From positions 744,001-808,000 of the forward strand of contig NZ_JAAKXY010000003.1 of NCBI RefSeq assembly GCF_011043775.1: 64,000 bases of DNA, in the 5' to 3' direction. The notes below the pieces were generated by a model. That model saw nothing but the letters and a program-made list of their open reading frames with translations, was not told where the DNA came from and ran no database searches. This stretch comes from Natronolimnobius sp. AArcel1 (lineage in GTDB: Archaea > Halobacteriota > Halobacteria > Halobacteriales > Natrialbaceae). Below are positions 62,833 to 64,000 of the stretch, piece by piece. The translations under genes were made by a program, and so were the position numbers. Every line of letters starts with the position of its first letter. The stretch's first letter is position 1.

Positions 62833-64000
62833 TCAGTCCGCAATCGCTTCGTCTGGCTCCGCCTCGAGTGTCACCTGCTGAATCCAGAGATCACCGAACA
62901 GTTCGTCCTGCTCGAGTTCGAGTCGACCGCGATGGGCAAGAAAGAGTAAGGCAAGATAGGTCATCACTCGCGTCCCGCCGACGTCGTCAATTTCGGCGTA
63001 CAACACCTCATCACGACCGTTCTCGTAGTGTTCCTCGAGTTCTGCGTCGACGTCGTCGATGACGGTCTCGATATCTTCTTCGTGGGTCGTATGCGTCACG
63101 TCGTCGCTCGTCGGTTCCTCATCGACCCGGAACTGATCCTCGGCGTGATAGCTCAGTTCCTGCATCCCCCGGTCGTAGCCACTTGGGGAATTACTTGTAT
63201 CGTAACTGCGCGATTCTTTCCACCACGAGCCGCGTTCAGCACTGCGAAGATCGCGCACCAGTTCATCCAGCGTCTCGGGCTTCCCGCGAGCCTGCTTGCG
63301 CTCAAGGCGACGGTCCATCTCCGCCTCGAGACTCTCGACGGGGTCGAATCCGGGCGGGCCACCCTCATCGCCGCCGTCCATCGGTCCGCCCGCGTCGTCC
63401 GCAAACGGGGCTTCCCAGGGCGGCAGTTCCTCGTCTTCGGGTTCGTCCGTCGCGAACAGTTCGTCGCTTTTCATCCGCAAGAGAACGCTCGCGTAAAACA
63501 GCGCCCGGCCCGAGGTCCGAAGGTCAGCATCATCGAGCGCCTCGAGAAAGCGATCAGTCACCTGTACGATGTCGATATCCCAGGGGTCGATTTCGCCCTC
63601 TTCGGCGAGTTGTACGAGGAGTTCAACGGGTTCGACTTCGTCGTCATCGCCGTCATCGTCGTCCGTGTCGGACTCCGAATCCGATTCCGAGAACTCGAGG
63701 ACGGTCTCAGTGCTTGTGCTGGAGCTATCACTCGAGTCTGCACCGGGCCGGTCGCGGTCTTCGTGCCCCGCAATAGTCAGCGGGATGTCATCGCCGCCGT
63801 CGGTTCGGACAGTGCGGTAGAACTCGTCTCTGTCGGCTGGGTTTGGCTCCGTGGAATCCGTCGCGTTCGGCTTTTCGGATGCCTCGTTGCTCGCGGCTTC
63901 CCCGCTCGAGGATCGCTCACGTTCACCGTTCGCATCGAGGTCTTCGCTCCGCTCAGACCTCGCAGCGCTCCCCGTTCGCGTTTCCGAGGAGCTTCGCTCC
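62833..64000 (-). CDS. scpA: Segregation and condensation protein A, truncated at its N-terminus by the window edge
   Basis: A kleisin-type subunit of the SMC chromosome complex. The core VEPVELLVQLAEEGEIDPWDI and LRTSGRALFYASVLLRMKSDELF is diagnostic, and the C-terminal wing VMTYLALLFLAHRGRLELEQ completes it. The frame stays open, without ATG, GTG or TTG codons, from about 63600 to 64000, so the start is beyond the window. The N-terminal extension is Ser/Glu-rich and holds hairpin-like repeats. It probably lies downstream of smc, as in other haloarchaea. Confidence 0.9.
   Translation of the reverse strand, partial: ERSSSETRTGSAARSERSEDLDANGERERSSSGEAASNEASEKPNATDSTEPNPADRDEFYRTVRTDGGDDIPLTIAGHEDRDRPGADSSDSSSTSTETVLEFSESDSESDTDDDDGDDDEVEPVELLVQLAEEGEIDPWDIDIVQVTDRFLEALDDADLRTSGRALFYASVLLRMKSDELFATDEPEDEELPPWEAPFADDAGGPMDGGDEGGPPGFDPVESLEAEMDRRLERKQARGKPETLDELVRDLRSAERGSWWKESRSYDTSNSPSGYDRGMQELSYHAEDQFRVDEEPTSDDVTHTTHEEDIETVIDDVDAELEEHYENGRDEVLYAEIDDVGGTRVMTYLALLFLAHRGRLELEQDELFGDLWIQQVTLEAEPDEAIAD

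Overview
The window is a stretch of a haloarchaeal chromosome. The evidence is high GC with abundant CTCGAG, very acidic proteins, twin-arginine and haloarchaeal lipobox signal peptides, archaeal-type eL42, eS27, aIF2-alpha, Nop10 and FtsZ, an A1-U72 initiator tRNA, and many genes whose start codon lies about 25-30 nt downstream of a TATA-like element, as in leaderless haloarchaeal transcripts. Many proteins belong to families I know only from haloarchaea. The style resembles Natrialbales, but the genus is inference. By eye the GC drops in the intergenic region near 39.5 kb and in the island at 51.5-57.5 kb.

Layout. 1-9.3 kb: the truncated start of a MATE transporter, an Lrp/AsnC regulator, a single-domain response regulator, a p-aminobenzoate operon (pabB-pabA-pabC), an acidic helix-hairpin-helix protein, aroE, a Na+/Ca2+-exchanger-family protein and dtdA. 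9.4-16.2 kb: ftsZ, a 2Fe-2S ferredoxin and a geranylgeranyl-reductase-family gene, followed by a gene-free stretch with an ordered array of nine short hairpins and a decayed copy of the htpX 3' end. A lipoprotein with duplicated DUF4397 modules and the intact htpX-like protease come next. 16.3-33 kb: mostly housekeeping metabolism and haloarchaeal families (M20 and M42 hydrolases, NUDIX, DUF4013 pair, phosphatase, DUF5787, CrtI-like oxidoreductase, thiolase plus DUF35, cupredoxin lipoprotein, coaBC, hpt). 33-39.5 kb: a complete five-gene peptide ABC transporter (dppABCDF). 40.7-41.3 kb: an initiator tRNA-Met with repeated and inverted copies of its T-arm region beside it. 41.3-46.3 kb: GtrA, a HAH_0734-family gene, a solitary TnpB element, and a translation/RNP operon (eL42, eS27, aIF2-alpha, Nop10, PAC2-type proteasome chaperone). 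46.3-51.4 kb: membrane proteins, a winged-HTH regulator, thiC and a trypsin-like protease.

The most unusual part is 51.5-57.4 kb. Six genes on the minus strand form three consecutive cassettes. Each pairs an eCIS_core (DUF4157) protein or derivative (A1, A2, A3) with a member of one unrecognised partner family (B1, B2, B3), tightly packed or overlapping. A1 has the complete HELAH...EREAD metalloprotease core. A2 has only the part after HELAH, and A3 has an internal deletion removing the active site. All three end in variable hydrophobic or Gly-rich tails. A decayed fourth A-type fragment follows B3. No contractile-injection structural gene is visible here, so this looks like an orphan cargo/effector-plus-partner array that grew by duplication and then eroded.

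The right end carries a phosphoribosyltransferase, a P1B-type ATPase with altered metal-binding motifs, a second MATE transporter, and scpA running off the edge.
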